A stretch of DNA of 64,000 nucleotides from Vanilla planifolia (lineage: Eukaryota > Streptophyta > Magnoliopsida > Asparagales > Orchidaceae): the NCBI GenBank assembly GCA_023846275.1, contig CM043868.1, positions 8,017,653 through 8,081,652 on the forward strand, given 5' to 3'. Below the pieces are notes generated by a model that worked only from the letters and a program-made list of their open reading frames with translations, ran no database searches and was not told the origin of the DNA. The position numbers were made by a program, and so were the translations under genes. Below, piece by piece: positions 36,701-51,700 of the stretch; position 1 is the first letter of the stretch; the number at the start of each line of letters is the position of its first letter.

Positions 36701-39700
36701 CTCTGTATATATTTATATACTTATATTTCAATTTTCTTGTGTCTATATAATCTATGAAATATTGATTTTTCTTGTTTGATGCATATTCCTAATGGTCTTT
36801 AGTATTTTGTTTAAGATTTTGTTTGTTTTATTTCATTGAGCAAATTAGTTAGGACCTTTCTAGTTGTATTACATTCCTTGTGGGCCCATTTGAGCAAAGT
36901 GCTACTCAAAAGAGATGGAAGAACTCTGAATTAGCTTCGTCCTTCAATGTTTTGAAGAAGGTTAGAGAACCTTTTTATTCTTTGCTTGCTTCATGGAGAT
37001 GTAGTTGTTCATAGATTAGGAATGTTGTCATTTTTTGTTTATACTATTATGACTAAATAAGATGCCATTGACCAAGGTAAATTTTTGACAATGACTAGGG
37101 AAGAGTTTGGCAGAACGTACGATCCAAGAGAATGGACAACAAGAAGATTGTGTGGGACATGAACGTCTTGAGTTGGATGCAAGGATTGTCAATGAAATGC
37201 CTTAAAATTTAGCTTATTAAAGGATTTTTGTATTGCATTAAATGATTTTTTGATTGTATAAGATCTATTAGTTGCTTTTTTACTCATTGGAATATTTCAA
37301 TGAGAATTATGCTAAGATGTACGTTTAACATTTGGGAGTCAAAACGATAAGGATGCACTATAGTTAGTTATGAAGAAGTATCATAAATCCATCCTACAAA
37401 GCTTAGAGTATTCAAGTAAAGGATTGTTCATAGAATTTTGCTTGGCAAGGTGAAGATTTAAAGAGAAGATCGGTCATGGGAGTTTGCTAGGGATGGGAAA
37501 ACAATTGATGAGGGTAGAAAAATTATCATGAGAATTTTATTGGATATTTTATTATCTTAGCCTAGTTGTTTTTCCCATAAAAACATTAACCTCTCCCTCT
37601 TTCAAGGTTAGCCTCAACTTTTAAAGATTTTTTGCCTAAGTTCTACATTTTTATGATTAAATTTTGTAGGTTTAACTAAGTTAGAATCAAATAAAAAACA
37701 TTGACATAAAGGCAATTAAGGCATGAAGGACAAGAAAAATATATGTGGAAGATTAGTGATACAGAAAATGAGATTTGCATAAGAGGTCTAGATTTCATAC
37801 TTCTAAAAGGGTGAACCATTTTTTTGCTATTCAAGTTTTCGTCGTTACATGCAACTTCAATTTTAGGGCATCACCACCCCTTCTCATTATTTTTTTTTAG
37901 TATATCTTGGAATCACCATCAATTCCATATTTATTATGTTGTGATCTTTAAGTACTCACTTCTCTTTCTCTAATTCTACATATTCTCCTTGCTCCCTTGT
38001 TTTAATACTTCTTATATACCTACAAAATTTAAAAGATGGAAATGTTGTTAGGAAAAAGGGTATCTGTGAGTGGCCCTTAATTTTTTAAAGCATTAACTAG
38101 ACTTTCTTTCTTCTTGTTGTTCAATATCCATTAGCCAATTAAATCATGAAGTGCATATTGCTTGAGCACCTACACTTTATTTCAATTTTTTTATGAGTAT
38201 TGGATAATTACCTTGGAATTCATTAGACTCATATTCCTCTATCATATGGTTTTTCAATAATTTGCATTTATTCCTCCTTTTCCAACTAACCAATTATTTC
38301 TTCAGTCCTTTTACTCCATGCATGTAGTCATAACTTGCTAATTTTTGAAGGAAAAATATTTACTTATCTTGTGAATATTATTTATAATTGTTATCCTCTT
38401 TTGTTACAAATATGTCTTGTTTATTGTTAAGCTTATTCACCCCATGCCTTTTGAGGTCTGAAGATAACAAAATCATGCACTTTATCTACTAACCATTTGT
38501 GAAAGATATTAAAGCTTAGAGATTAAGTGGTGAAGAATAAACAAGATGGAGCAATACACAAGTGAAAACTAGTTAAGGATTGATGGTGGTGTTACTCAAG
38601 TACATGACTCAATTTTCAAATCATAGTCACATGACTTAGCTCTTGGTAGATTGACTGCTCATCCAAAGCTTATTCTTTGCAGCTTAACTTTTTTAGATTG
38701 TTAAATCTTTCACATATTATAACACGACACATAGGATTGCATATATTTTATTTTATGCATACTCCTAAGTAAGCATTCATGCCCATCAAGTAAAATACAA
38801 AAAATTACTAACATTCAAATCTTAAGGTCTAATTAGTTAATTTAGTCGTAGGATTAACCTAAAACATATGTCCTTTGAAACACTCTTGAGACACGACTTT
38901 GTTTGAAATCTATATAATAATCGTACTGAATGATGTTGTTCATTGTATTGGTATGGTTTGTTTTCTAGCTGTGCCTCATGAGAGGCTTAGTTAGTATTGC
39001 ATGTTGTAATAATACAATGGTCATATAGTATGTTATGACTCACATTTGACTTAGGTAGACCAAATATTATTGGTTGTACATGGTGAAATTTTTTGTGAAC
39101 CGTATTCCTTATAGAATTGTGAAAATAACTTAATTAAAAACAATGTTAAAATGGCGTCGTACGAATACGATCTAATATTGTATGGACATTATGTAGGTTA
39201 TAGTATAATTTAACTAGTATACATTTGTACAAATATAATATTAATATCGTACACATGAAATAAATTTGTTATGGCTATCTAAGTAAATGTTTTAATAGAA
39301 TATTTTCGTATTGATACGATTCCATTATTTTACTCGTATGAAGTATCTAAAATCTTGAGAGTAAAACACTTTGTGAAAAAATTCATAAATGGATGTGTAC
39401 AATCCTTAACCAACTTATAAACTTGTGTCATAATGGTATTGTACTTGTAAGATTCTTGTGATTATCTAAGTTTTGATAACTTGAGACAATTTCTAAGTGT
39501 GTGTGGAGAATATGCATCTTACAATACGATGGCTTGTATCATACTTGGTGATATATTTTAGGTTATTATTATACACGAGTTATATAGGAGCGTCGCTGGG
39601 CGATCCTTATACAATTATCATCTGTGTATGATCTCTCATTTGTAATATTAAGAACACAAACTGACACATGTAATGGCCAAATAATTACTTTGGAAGTCTA

Positions 39701-42700
39701 ATTTTCGAGCCATTGGAGTTTCTACTTGTGTTTTTAATCGGATTAAGAAGTATAAATAGAATGTCTAACAAATTAGAAAAAGATGACCAGATTTTTAAGA
39801 ACAATTTTTTGACTTTGGATATAACATGGATTCAATGAAGCATCTTTAGAATTTATTATTTGTGAGCTTAGTTACATTTTATTCCTTGTTGTTTTATAAA
39901 AATATCTCACATTTATTGACAACATCTCTTCATCTAAGTGTGATATTTTGTATAGGGATTGTGAGTTATATTTTGTAGAAGTGGATGAGGGATTCACCTT
40001 TTTTGGTCAGTGTTGTTGGGAGATCTAAAAACAAGGATGACATAAGACATAGAAGGGATGAAAAATTCTTTTTTTTTCAGATCTAGTTTTAAGTGGTGTT
40101 TCTAGCCTACTCTTAGAGTTTCAATCTATTGGTTTAGATATGATCAATTTCACTCTAGATAATTGACTTACATCTCCCATTCATGAAGGACAAGTTTCGA
40201 GGTAGTACTACATAAATGCCCACATGTCACAATTTGGAGGCTCCTCTTTTGGGAACAAAGGGGAAGACCAGAGCAGAACACCTTTGGGGAGGGTTAGGGG
40301 CAAAATATGGTTTTGACCATTGAGGGGCCCTCTTTGGGGAACTAGACTATGGGGAACTTTATTAATGAATGGAATGAATGGATTGAGATTGAGGAACTAC
40401 TTTTGTGCTATTGGCTTTTCACTGGAAATAAGGAAGCATTGTTATCAATCTTAATGTGTTGCCAAGGCTAGCAAACTATCAATCATGAGCCATCTTCCTT
40501 TAGGATGCTAATCAATAATCAAAGGAATTTCATTTACCTTTTCATTCGGATTTCTAAGATTGGTTTTCCTTGACTCTTGACTTAATCACTATCTTGGTCC
40601 TTGGGTGAGTTACAGGGTGAGGGGTGGTGACTTGGCTTGTTGTCGATGATAAGGAGAGGTCTCAAGAGATGGGAATAATAAGCAAGACGGAGAGAGTAGC
40701 GATTTGGCTTGTTGTTCGACTGCGATGAGAGATTTCAAGAGAGAGTGATAGCAGGAGGAAGGTGAGGGGTCAGTTCTTGTGATTAAGGTAATGGGGAAAA
40801 TAGGGAAAAGAAGCAATCAATTAGGGTTTAGCAGATTATTTGGTCCAATTCAAATGTACATGAACAATTTTGTCCTTAATTTTATAAAGCTTTTACAAAT
40901 ATTTCAAAAGAACTTTTGGTTTCATCATTTATTTTTCAATATAATTGCTCCTTTTTTAATCTAAGTCATGCTGTTTTCTTTTGTATTGTTTGTTCAAATT
41001 GATTAGATTCAAAAAATTCAATAAGGTAATAAGATAGGCTGCCTATCATTTTTTTCTTTCAATTGATCATTTTATCTAAGGAGATGGTAGATTCCACCCT
41101 TTTTCGGTCTTATTAGTTGGGAATCTTTTACTTATGCTTAATAGAATAAGCCAGCCCAATAGTTTCTTTGCCTAGTGACTATTTCCCCACCTTTGGCAAG
41201 ACGAGTGTCTTTATCCTCACATGAGCATAGAGCTTGTATTGTAGGTTCCATCAAGGAAACCACCGTTAGTTTTTACCTTCTTTCAACCCTTACAACATGA
41301 GACTATATATGCTAGGCATAAAACATTCTCCCTTGGTTCATCCTCTTTTTGCATTAGTGATATTTCTTAATTAGGGTCAGTTAAAATTACTATTCCCGAA
41401 GGCTATGAAAAAAGAAAGAAGGAAAAAAACTCTTTTAAATTGTACCATCTGCTGTCCTTGTTGCTTTCAAACGATGAAAATGAAATTTTAAATTCACTTG
41501 GTTGTGAATTCATAAGACTTCTTTTCTAGTCATTAGTTGTCAATAAAATGTCTATCACTCTTTTGTTAGCTTGTAATACATCGTCTTGCTGTCTTTTGTC
41601 TGTTCTCACATTGCAATTGGTATTTACTCAAATTATTAGCATTATGACATACACATACTTCTCATCCAAATAAAAGTCATGATGACATGAAAGACTACTT
41701 GAACCTTGTTTTGTCATCAAGAAATTATGTGTGGAAGCATTCAGTAGTTTTGTTAGCACATTAGAGAAGTTGGGATCAAACATATGTTTTGGAGTTTTTG
41801 GAAGGCCATGAGCTTAGCTTCTTTTAATATATTTGATCTTATCACCTTCAAAGAGCCAATATATGAAGCATGACATGATATGAGGATATGAAGACAATGC
41901 AATATGGATATGATGATGTCACAAATATAAAAAAAAAAGTAGTTTGCAATGCTTAAATGTGATATAAAATAGTTCAAATTTATTAAAATAAATTTATAAT
42001 ATGGTCATATGCAAAAGATTCATCTTCCTTTTTTTTAAGCAATAGTTGAGTTTTGGAATATTACATTTTGGTTGCGATAATATTTTGATCATTTATAGAT
42101 ATGGTCTTAAAAATTCATAATATCAAATCGTTAACTAACATGATGAAATGGTAAATTGCAACTTTGTTGAAGTTTTTCTAATGTAAGTATAATAACATAA
42201 AATATGATAATCTTGTTAATTATCTTAGTTGAAGAAATGTACCTAATAATAAATAGGGTTTTGTTATTGTCATATATTGAATAAAAATTTTATATGTAAT
42301 GTTCAAGAAACTTAATTTTTCACTTCCCTCTTTTTCTTCATGCCTATAAATTATGGTATTTTCTTTTTGAATTATATTATAGAATTTATCGTGCACAATA
42401 TAATGTCATGGTTTAGTTTTGTTTAATCAGTATCAATTATGAAGAAGTGCTGTTTTAATCTTTTTTTAAATGTGATATGCAACATTATGTATTAAATACA
42501 TACCAAGAAAGTATCAAAAGGGTATTAATATATTCGATTTGTATCCCACATGAGTATGTTAAGCCTTAAGTAGCATCATTGTTTCATTTGAGCCACTAAA
42601 AAGCATAAAGATATTTTGAGTTTTCATCCTCCATTGTGAGTGGCCTATTGCTAACAATGTTTACGATCCTTCTACCCACATGGGAGAGTTATTGTAGGAA

Positions 42701-45700
42701 TTATTTAGGCTCCTCCAAGGGGATGTAGCAAATTTAGCCTAGTTTAGTTTTGAAATCATGTTCACTCAACTACAATCAACTGGATTATCCTTCTCATGGT
42801 AATACTTCAACACTGTTGTGATGATGGCGATGACTATTGTGGGCCAACTATGGCATTTCCTTGTAACTTCACTATACCCTTGTATGAAACAGATCATTTC
42901 CCAAGGCATCCTCACCATTTAGATGATGACTGCAAAGACATGATAGGCACTTGTGTTTGTTTTAACCAAACAGCCTTGGGGAGTTAGCTAATTGCCCTAA
43001 TAGTTTCTTTAGATCTTTAAGGTATTTGCTCTAAACATATATGGATTTTTTTATTTGTTTTAATTTTCTCAATATTTCTTACTCTTTAGGCTTACATTGT
43101 GAAGGGACATTGGAATTGTAGGTGGTTTCTTCAAATGGGGGATATCGTGGTGTATGTTTTTAGTTTTGCTTTATTCAGTAACACACTAATAGAGCACCTC
43201 AAGGGATGTGTGAAGGGATCTAAATAAGAGGGACCTTGTAGACTTAGTTTTGTTTAATCAGTATCAATTATGAAGAAGTGCTGTTTTAATCTTTTTTTAA
43301 ATATGATATGCAACATTATGTATTAAATACATACCAAGAAAGTATCAAAAGGGTATTAATATATTCGATATGTATCCCACATGAGTATGTTAAGCCTTAA
43401 CTAGCATCATTGTTTCATTTGAGCCACTAAAAAGCATAAAGATATTTTGAGTTTTCATCCTCCATTGTGAGTGGCCTATTGCTAACAATGTTTACGATCC
43501 TTCTACCCGCATAGGAGAGTTATTGTAGGAATTATTTAGGCTCCTCCAAGGGGATGTAGCAAATTTAGCCGAGTTTAGTTTTGAAATCATGTTCACTCAA
43601 CTACAATCAACTGGATTAGCCTTCTCATGGTAATACTTCAACACTGTTGTGATGATGGCGATGACTATTGTGGGCCAACTATGGCATTTCCTTGTAACTT
43701 CACTTTACCCTTATATGAAACAGACCATTTCCCAAGGCTCCTCACCATTTAGATGATGATTGTAAAGACATGATAAGCACTTGTGTTTGTTTTAACCAAA
43801 CAACCTTGGGGAGTTAGCTAATTGCCCTAATAGTTTCTTTAGATCTTTAAGGTATTTGCTCTAAACATATATGGATTTTTTTATTTGTTTTAATTTTCTC
43901 AATATTTCTTACTCTTTAGGCTTACATTGTGAAGGGACATTGGAATTGTAGGTGGTTTCTTCAAATGGGGGATATCGTGGTGTATGTTTTTAGTTTTGCT
44001 TTATTCAGTACCACACTAATAGAGGATCTCATGGGATGTGTGAAGGGATCTAAATAAGAGGGACCTTGTAGACTAAATCAATTCAATGAATGAAATCTTA
44101 TTTAAATTCCACTTTTGGTGAGTGAGGACGTCCCTTGGTCATTTGAGAACAATTTGATTTGCTATTGACTTTTATTCAATTCTTGACAGGATGTTGTTAA
44201 TGCTTGAAAGGGGAAAGTTTTGTGGTTATCCCATTTTCATTAGTCAAATTTTACCACCAATAAAATGTAGTAATTTTCTTTACTCTCCATTAATCTTCAT
44301 AAATTTTTGAAATTAATTCTTTGATTTTTTTTTTGCCTGAATCACAAGATGCAGTTCCCCTTTGGTTTTGGGGTTATAATAATCTATCTTGTGAATAAAT
44401 GCCTTGAGTGGTTCCCATAGAACGTAATATATTTCTTTATTTTATGGTGTTTACGTGGTAATCTACTTAGTTTGGAAATAAGTGCTCTTGCCCTCTCTTG
44501 TGCATTATTTCTCTGTGGCTATGTTCCAATGTTTGTTTGCTCTTGATTGTTATGTATTTGTGTTTACTTATGCACATTTGAACGTATTGCTTGCTTATTG
44601 TAATTGTTCATATAATTGTTAGTGGTAAGCCATCTTTTTGTTGTTTTGCATTGCCTTCAACTAGATTTTTTTTATTGTGTACATGACTTTGTCTTACCGA
44701 AAGTTTTTTAAACTTATCGTCGTCTGAATTCTTACATATGGGACATAGGGCTTGATTGTTGATTGTCTTGCTGTGGGTATTGTACCTTCTCTTTTGTAAT
44801 AGAATATTCGTACGTTAGAACTTATGTGGTTGCACCTGAATAACCTTGCATTCACTTATGCATATTGTTTAGCATCCTTGTGAATTGTGTCTTAACATTA
44901 ATGTGCATCTTATTCATTACCTTCCCTTGAAGTCAATGGGAGAGAAATGACTCCTTTGGGGATAAGACTTCATTGAAGAGGCTAAGGAGATGACTATGTA
45001 GGGGTGGAGTTGGCTTCAATTATTCCCCATTTGCTTGATGACAAGACACTCGAGGCCTTTTTGACATTTGGTGGTGGTGTGGTCAAAGTCCTTGTGACGT
45101 GTAATGTTGATTCAAATTGTTTGCACTCTCATTTTTTAGAGGAAGGGGAGGACAAGGCCCCTATCATGGATTGGAGCCATGACTTGCTTTTTGATTAGGT
45201 GAGAGTGCTGTTTTGAGCTTGCCTTAGCCTTCAGTTTGTGTAATAAGTATGACACTTTTTAGCTAATAATGCTTTTCCTAACGCAATAAGATTTAACCCA
45301 TCAAAAAATAGGTGATGTTTGCTAGCGGCAATCAACCTCTTAGGCTTTGAAGAACTCTTTGGCTTTCTCCATTCACACTAGAGATTTTGGGGGATTATAG
45401 GTTTGTTTGTGCAAGAGAGCTCCAAAAGGTGTACCAACACAATGCTCCTCTCTTAGTGGTTATAACCATGAACTTGCTTCAAAAGATCCTTAAATTGGTT
45501 GAAAAATCATGACAGAACTTGCCTCTGTTCTAGATGATGTTCAACAACTCTTAATCTTGATGCTGATGCAAGTGATGCTTGCTATAGGGTGTTAAATTGG
45601 TGATGAAGCTAATTGAAGAGTTCATGGACTTTGGATAAAGTTTATTGTACCAATCTTGCATAATCCCTTTTAAGGTGGTTGTGAACAAGTGTCACATGAT

Positions 45701-48700
45701 CTCTTAGAACAATTGGAAATTTTGAAACATGTCACATGATCCTTTAGATTTAAAATGCCAACAGCATTGGTGTAGAAGATTGATATAAGGTAGGTGAGCT
45801 GAGTTGCTTGTCGAGCATCTCTAGAGAAAGGGACAATGTTTTTTTAGTTGTGTATGAAGGGTGTTGGTTGGCATACTTTTGCTTGACAAACATGCTTTTG
45901 TTTAGTCGTGTTAATGGAGGTAAGGCTAGATTCCTTTTGACTAGAGGAGAGAGAGAGACGAGTGATGTTAAGATTGTAGGTCGTTATTGGTTTCTTATCA
46001 TATGGCAATGCTATAGTGGGTGATGAAGAGGTGGAGATCTGCCCTTTGTCATTTTGTTAGTAGGTGTTTGCAGTGGGACTTCTGTTGATTGGATGAAAAT
46101 CTTACTTTGATGAACTAGATGGTTGTCACCAATGGTAATTAAAAGGGAAAAGTTTGGTTGTCGTCATCAACATTGTTGAAGTTGGTTGTCACACCTCATG
46201 TCATTTTTATTTAATAATATGTATAATCTCAAATAATTAGTTTATATACGATAATAAAAAAATGCACACTAAGGCACGACTAACAATATCCTAAAATTAA
46301 AATCATTTCTCATTAAATAGATAAACATTCAAATTATACATAAGAAATATAATGTCAAAATATATTTGATATAATATTTCTCAACATATTTTTATAGATT
46401 ATTTAATTCATATGTTACTCTTGTTCACTCTTTATATATCTTGACATGGATTGTAATATAAAAAATTAGCTTCACAAAACTTAATAGGTGAAGTTTCATC
46501 TATAACAATATCTCAATGTAAAATGATACTAAAAAGTATTAATGAAAATATGATATCTCTATATTATTCATAAACAAATATGTCACAAATATATATGCGT
46601 ACAAATAAATAGTTTATATCATTTATGTGAACATAATTCTATTTTTCGTACTCATACTAATGAGTCTCTTTTATCATCTTTTATATTTCTTACATTTTCA
46701 ATATTATAAAACCTATATTTTTGTAAATGATCATTATCTCATATTTATATCATCTTTCTTTTATTTTTATCTAATATTTTATTATATCATATCTAGATAT
46801 GAATATGTAAATTCATCACAATAATTAGTCATATCAATCATATAATGTTCTTATTATATTAGGTCTTATACAAAATACTAATTGTTTTTAAAAATATCTC
46901 AATAATATATCATTGTTGAACATCATGTTTTGCATAAAGTATTAGTGGTAGCAAAAGAAGTTTTTCAGGTCATCACATGTTATGGTTTATATGTATTGTC
47001 TTTCATGTCTTGTACCATGCATTAGTGGTTCTTTATATATGATGTTAATCGTGGGATAATATATTAAGAAAATTATATTTTATTTCGTAAAATGGTATTT
47101 AATTGTACTATATCACATCTCATCATAACACCATCAAGGCGGTGTGCACATAAGATGTATATAGTATATTATATCATTTTTTTTCATATTTTTCTATTTT
47201 CAGTCATTTTTTTTACTTCTAATGTTCTGATAGCTTCACCTTATAGAATCTTACATATATATCTATATATGCAATTGCTTAAGCTATGAGTGTATATCAT
47301 ATGATATTCATTATATTTGTAATTAATATCAAAACAAATATGTATAAGTAAAAATGTTATACTTGAATGCTTAATAAAAGAGTCATCATATTATAGTTAA
47401 CTTATATTCATTGACCTAGGTTCTAGGACATTATTTTGTTTTCATTATTTTTTTTTTATTTTTTTACGTAAACCAATTTATACAAACATTCATCACAATA
47501 TATGCATTTTTTCATTAACAACATGCTTACTAATATTGAAGATACTATACCACTCAACGTTCTTTTAGTTAAATTTACGAATTTGCCATTTTCCAAAATT
47601 CCATTCTTAATACTAAGCAGAAATTGATAATCCCATGCAATAATATTTATGATACACAACATATCGAAGAAAGTTCTCACTCACCCTTGAAACAATGGCT
47701 TATATTCAAAAATTCCTAAAAGTAGGATCTTCTAATTATTCCAGCATTCTTATATATCCAGATATAAATTCTGAGACAAAATAGCATATGACACTTAGTA
47801 GATTTGCTACCAGCTCAAAATCATCGCCCAAGCTTCCCAGCTATTCTTGCTTTGTAGTAACACTACCTTTATTTTTTGTTTTTTCTATTCCTTATAGCTG
47901 CAGCGTCAATTTTCCACTCCTGCAGCTCCAAATGCATCTCCAAAGTTTTTCTCAAAAAACTATTCTTGCTGCAGCAATTCAAAAACTGCTTCAACCACTA
48001 GCTTCCTCCCCACAGATTCCCTTAACTGCAACAGCTAGCAGCTTCCAAACCACAGGAACAACAAGATCCTTGTCGCACAGCAACAACCAACTTCCAGCAA
48101 GCTTCAACGCAGCAGCTATTCACAAAATTTCTTCTCAAACTTTCCCTTTTGTTACTGAAACACAAGCTCCTTGTACAGCTGTCCCTGCTCTCAAAACGTC
48201 CTCTTCTTCTTCTTCTTCATTTGCTCTTGCTAATTTGCAGTAGCTCCTCACATTGATTTTCTGGCTGAGCAGTGCCACCATGCTTCCAAAGCTCTCGACT
48301 GTTACTCCACCTCCACGCCCTCACAGCTCAAGTTCCTTCATAAGCAAGGAAGCCTTTAGACACAATACTTAAAGTAAAAGACCAAAAACCCCTTGCTGTG
48401 AGCTGCTTAAAGGAAAAGGACTTAACAGTTGTAGAGTAGAAGTAATAATAACAGAACCCTTTATCTTTTTTACTTTAATATTTCGAAACAAATTCATTTG
48501 GCTTCCAAAAAGTACAAAACACTCACCATTGGATTACTTGGGAAGAACTCTTTCTATTAATACTCTCAATTTCAATCTTTGAATTACTTTGCAAATTCTC
48601 TCATTTAACGAGACGTGGCCAAAATTTTATTATTGTATTCTAATATGTCATATTGTCAAAATATTAATTTTCATAATTTTATGTTCATATACATGAGTTC

Positions 48701-51700
48701 TCATTTACACATTATATAAAAATAAAAAAAAAATCTATGGTTATTACATTAGTGCTTCCGTGAGTGGTGCTATGGTGTGCTTGCCAAATAGATTAGCCAC
48801 TTGTTGTTGAGGGAATTGTTGAGTTTATTAATGAGCACTTCAACTCCAAGACTTAGTACAACTGTTCTTTGGAATTGCATGGATCTTTTATGACGTTCCC
48901 CTTGCCCTATGGGGCAATTTCATATCTTTTGCTATTTTGCAAGAGGCTGTGCCATAGTGTGCGAGAGACGAATATCTTTACGGGACCACAAAAAATTGTT
49001 GATGCTATAATGTCCAGTTGAACAAGTGTGTAAGAGCTAGTCCTGTTAACTTATGTATGAATTATTTTGATTTGTATGGAGAGGATCACAAAATGAAAAT
49101 GAGATAAGCTTATACAAAAGAAAAGGAAATCTCATTGAGTGGGTAAATATTGTTGTCTTTTGTGACCAAGGGTCCTCAATAATACTTAGTCGGTTACAAA
49201 AGGGACAATTTTGTCAACTTATATGTGTGCTTTTGAAAGGAAGCTAAGAACATGGATGTAATTATACGCAAGGACTAAACAAAAAATGAAGTGAAACAAG
49301 TTGTTGAAGCAGTACATGTAAGTTTTAAGCTGGAGAGTTGTGAAGTTTTTAAATTGTAAGTCTCTCTTCGTCTCATGGACAATGATTGTCCTTAATCAAC
49401 TATCAAGGTATGCACTGATTGCCTGGATTGACTGCTTTAGGTGGTAGATATCTTTTTTTGTCAACAGATTGTTTAGAACAATTAATATTGAATCTTAGGA
49501 AATTCAGTATCTTGTCTAAAGTTTGCTTTTGAGTTGTGGCCAATGCTATTGAATTTCGCTCTTCTTGATTGGAACTTTAAATGTGCTCTGTTAGCCTCGG
49601 TGACCGATGATCCAATGGAGGGCAAGGTTTGCTCTTCCTGATTAGAGGTGAGGTTAAGCCTGGACAATCTGATGAGGGACCAGCAACCAGAGATTAAGGA
49701 TGGGGCCCAGATTATGGAGGGATCTGTCTGATTCAATAAGGGGTTGGGCTCCTCTTGGTTGGGTCCTGCCAAATGAAGTTAATTGTGAGAAGCTTGTTGG
49801 GTGAGGCCTGCTAGATGCTTTAAGAAGGGATTATGGAAAACCTGGTATAACTAATGAAACACTTCGTTAAAATTTTTTAGTGGGATACTTTCAATAAATG
49901 CTTGCGCCGGCATATGTTTTTTGGTTTTAGAGGGATGAAATTCTGGTCCACAAGTCTGTTTTTGTATGTGCAAATTATTTCTCTTGTAGATTTTTTTTAT
50001 CTGCTAACACCATCATTGTGGTAGCTGGAGTACTTGTGCTTCAGTTGTCTGCCCAAATTTTGATATTCTTAATTTGCTTGTTTAGCCCACCTCCCTTGAA
50101 ACATAAGGAAACCTTGTTCATGATTCACTTTATTGGGTGTTGATGTAGCATTCTAATTCAATGATTACTATATTTGGATGAGACAACACCTTTACATGGG
50201 ATGTCCTGGCATTGTTGTTTTTGTAAATAATTTGTGGATTTGTTTAATAAAGCTGTGGCTTGAAGTTCTTCAGACATTACTCTTTTTTGAGCTGAGCTTT
50301 GGATAGACACGAGAGTAGTATTTAAAAACTTAAAACGAACTATTTTCGCTAATGTTGACTCCTAGATATATGCATTCTTCCAATGTTTACACAGAAAAAC
50401 ATGTATTTTGCAACTTGTGGAATGACCAACCGTTAAAGCTGTGCTGCAACAATGCTTGCTCTTCTGGTTGGTATCTGCAGAATGTATAAATGCTGGTTTT
50501 GTGTTTCATCCATGTTTTGTTATGTAGAATTTTTGGCGTTGTTTTTGTGCTCTGTTGTCATTATGGGATATTTAGAATTAGATGATATTCAGTGGTATTA
50601 TTGTGACTGTCCGTGGGGCTGCAAATTGGTGGATGATCCTGGATTTTTGAATTTTCTTTATTGTCTTGCTTTTATTAACACGAGCTACATATTGAGATTT
50701 TATTAGTGCACTGGAAACATTACAGGATATCATATAGGGTCCCTTATGGTGTGCACTTCTATTGTTCAGTGTCGTTATCAGTGGATCACCTTTTTTGTAA
50801 GTTTAACTATGGTGTGTGGATGTGCTTCTCCATTTATATTTCAAATAATCCAATTTTATTTTTCTAATATTAGGTACGGGATGTACGCCTCATAATGGAT
50901 CGTAATTCAAGGCGTTCCAAGGGTGTGGGGTATGTTGTGTTTGTTTTCTAATATTAAGCTCTGTTTTATCACTAATTTTGGTATATGCTAGTTGAAAACT
51001 TAATACATTGTGCTTAATATATTTTCCTACTTAAATTTATAGTAAGATCAGCTTGTTCTCGTCTTTGAAAAAGATTATGAAAATGTTGTATGGTATGATC
51101 AACTAGGCATTGAAGATTAATCTTTAGAGAATTGCAGAAGTAATTTGGAAAAGAATTAGGTAATGTGTTCTTGTCTGCCATCTGTTCCAAAATATATCTT
51201 CAATGATGGCAGGTACTGATTTTTTTGTGTATGCAAGTTAAATGAGTTAGTTTTGTGTTATGGTGGAGCATCATACTTTGATGTAGATTATTATTTAATT
51301 AGTGTTTGCTAATTGCGAGTGCAGGTATATTGAATTTTATGATGCTATGTCTGTTCCAATGGCTATTGCTCTCTCTGGTCAGTTGCTGCTTGGTCAGCCC
51401 GTAATGGTTAAACCATCTGAAGCAGAAAAGAATTTAGTGCAGTCAACAGCCACTGCGGCTGGAGCGGGTGGGATTAGTGGTTCTAATTCTGCTGCAGCTA
51501 GAAAGTTGTATGTTGGCAATCTTCACTTCAACATGACTGATGATCAATTACGGCAGGTATATAAAAGATAATTTTTTTCAAGAATTATTGCTTCCTGTAA
51601 CTCCAGATTTCCAATGATGGCTTTCAAAAGTGCTATTTGGCTATTTATCCACGATTCTGTATTTTATAGAAGTTATTCCAATGTTTCTTTTCAGTCCTAT

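Larger units (their letters stand above)
35565..50873 (+). other. Intron 3 of the splicing factor (15.3 kb)
   Basis: This giant intron interrupts RRM1. It holds an 830-bp tandem duplication (42413-44074), an imperfect short repeat near 40629-40770, a Ser/Thr-rich open frame at 47788-48243 and much AT-rich DNA (46,200-47,700 especially). No second gene is supported inside it. Confidence 0.8.

Noticed and set aside
42796-42987. Cysteine-rich 63-codon frame in copy 1 of the duplication
   Set aside because: The second copy of the duplicated block carries a single-base deletion that breaks it, and no family motif is seen.
42413-44074. The 830-bp repeats as an LTR pair
   Set aside because: The copies abut with no internal region, no primer-binding site and no TG…CA ends.
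45004-45198. 64-codon frame beginning MELASIIPHLLDDK
   Set aside because: Short, no motif, and surrounded by stop-rich intron sequence.
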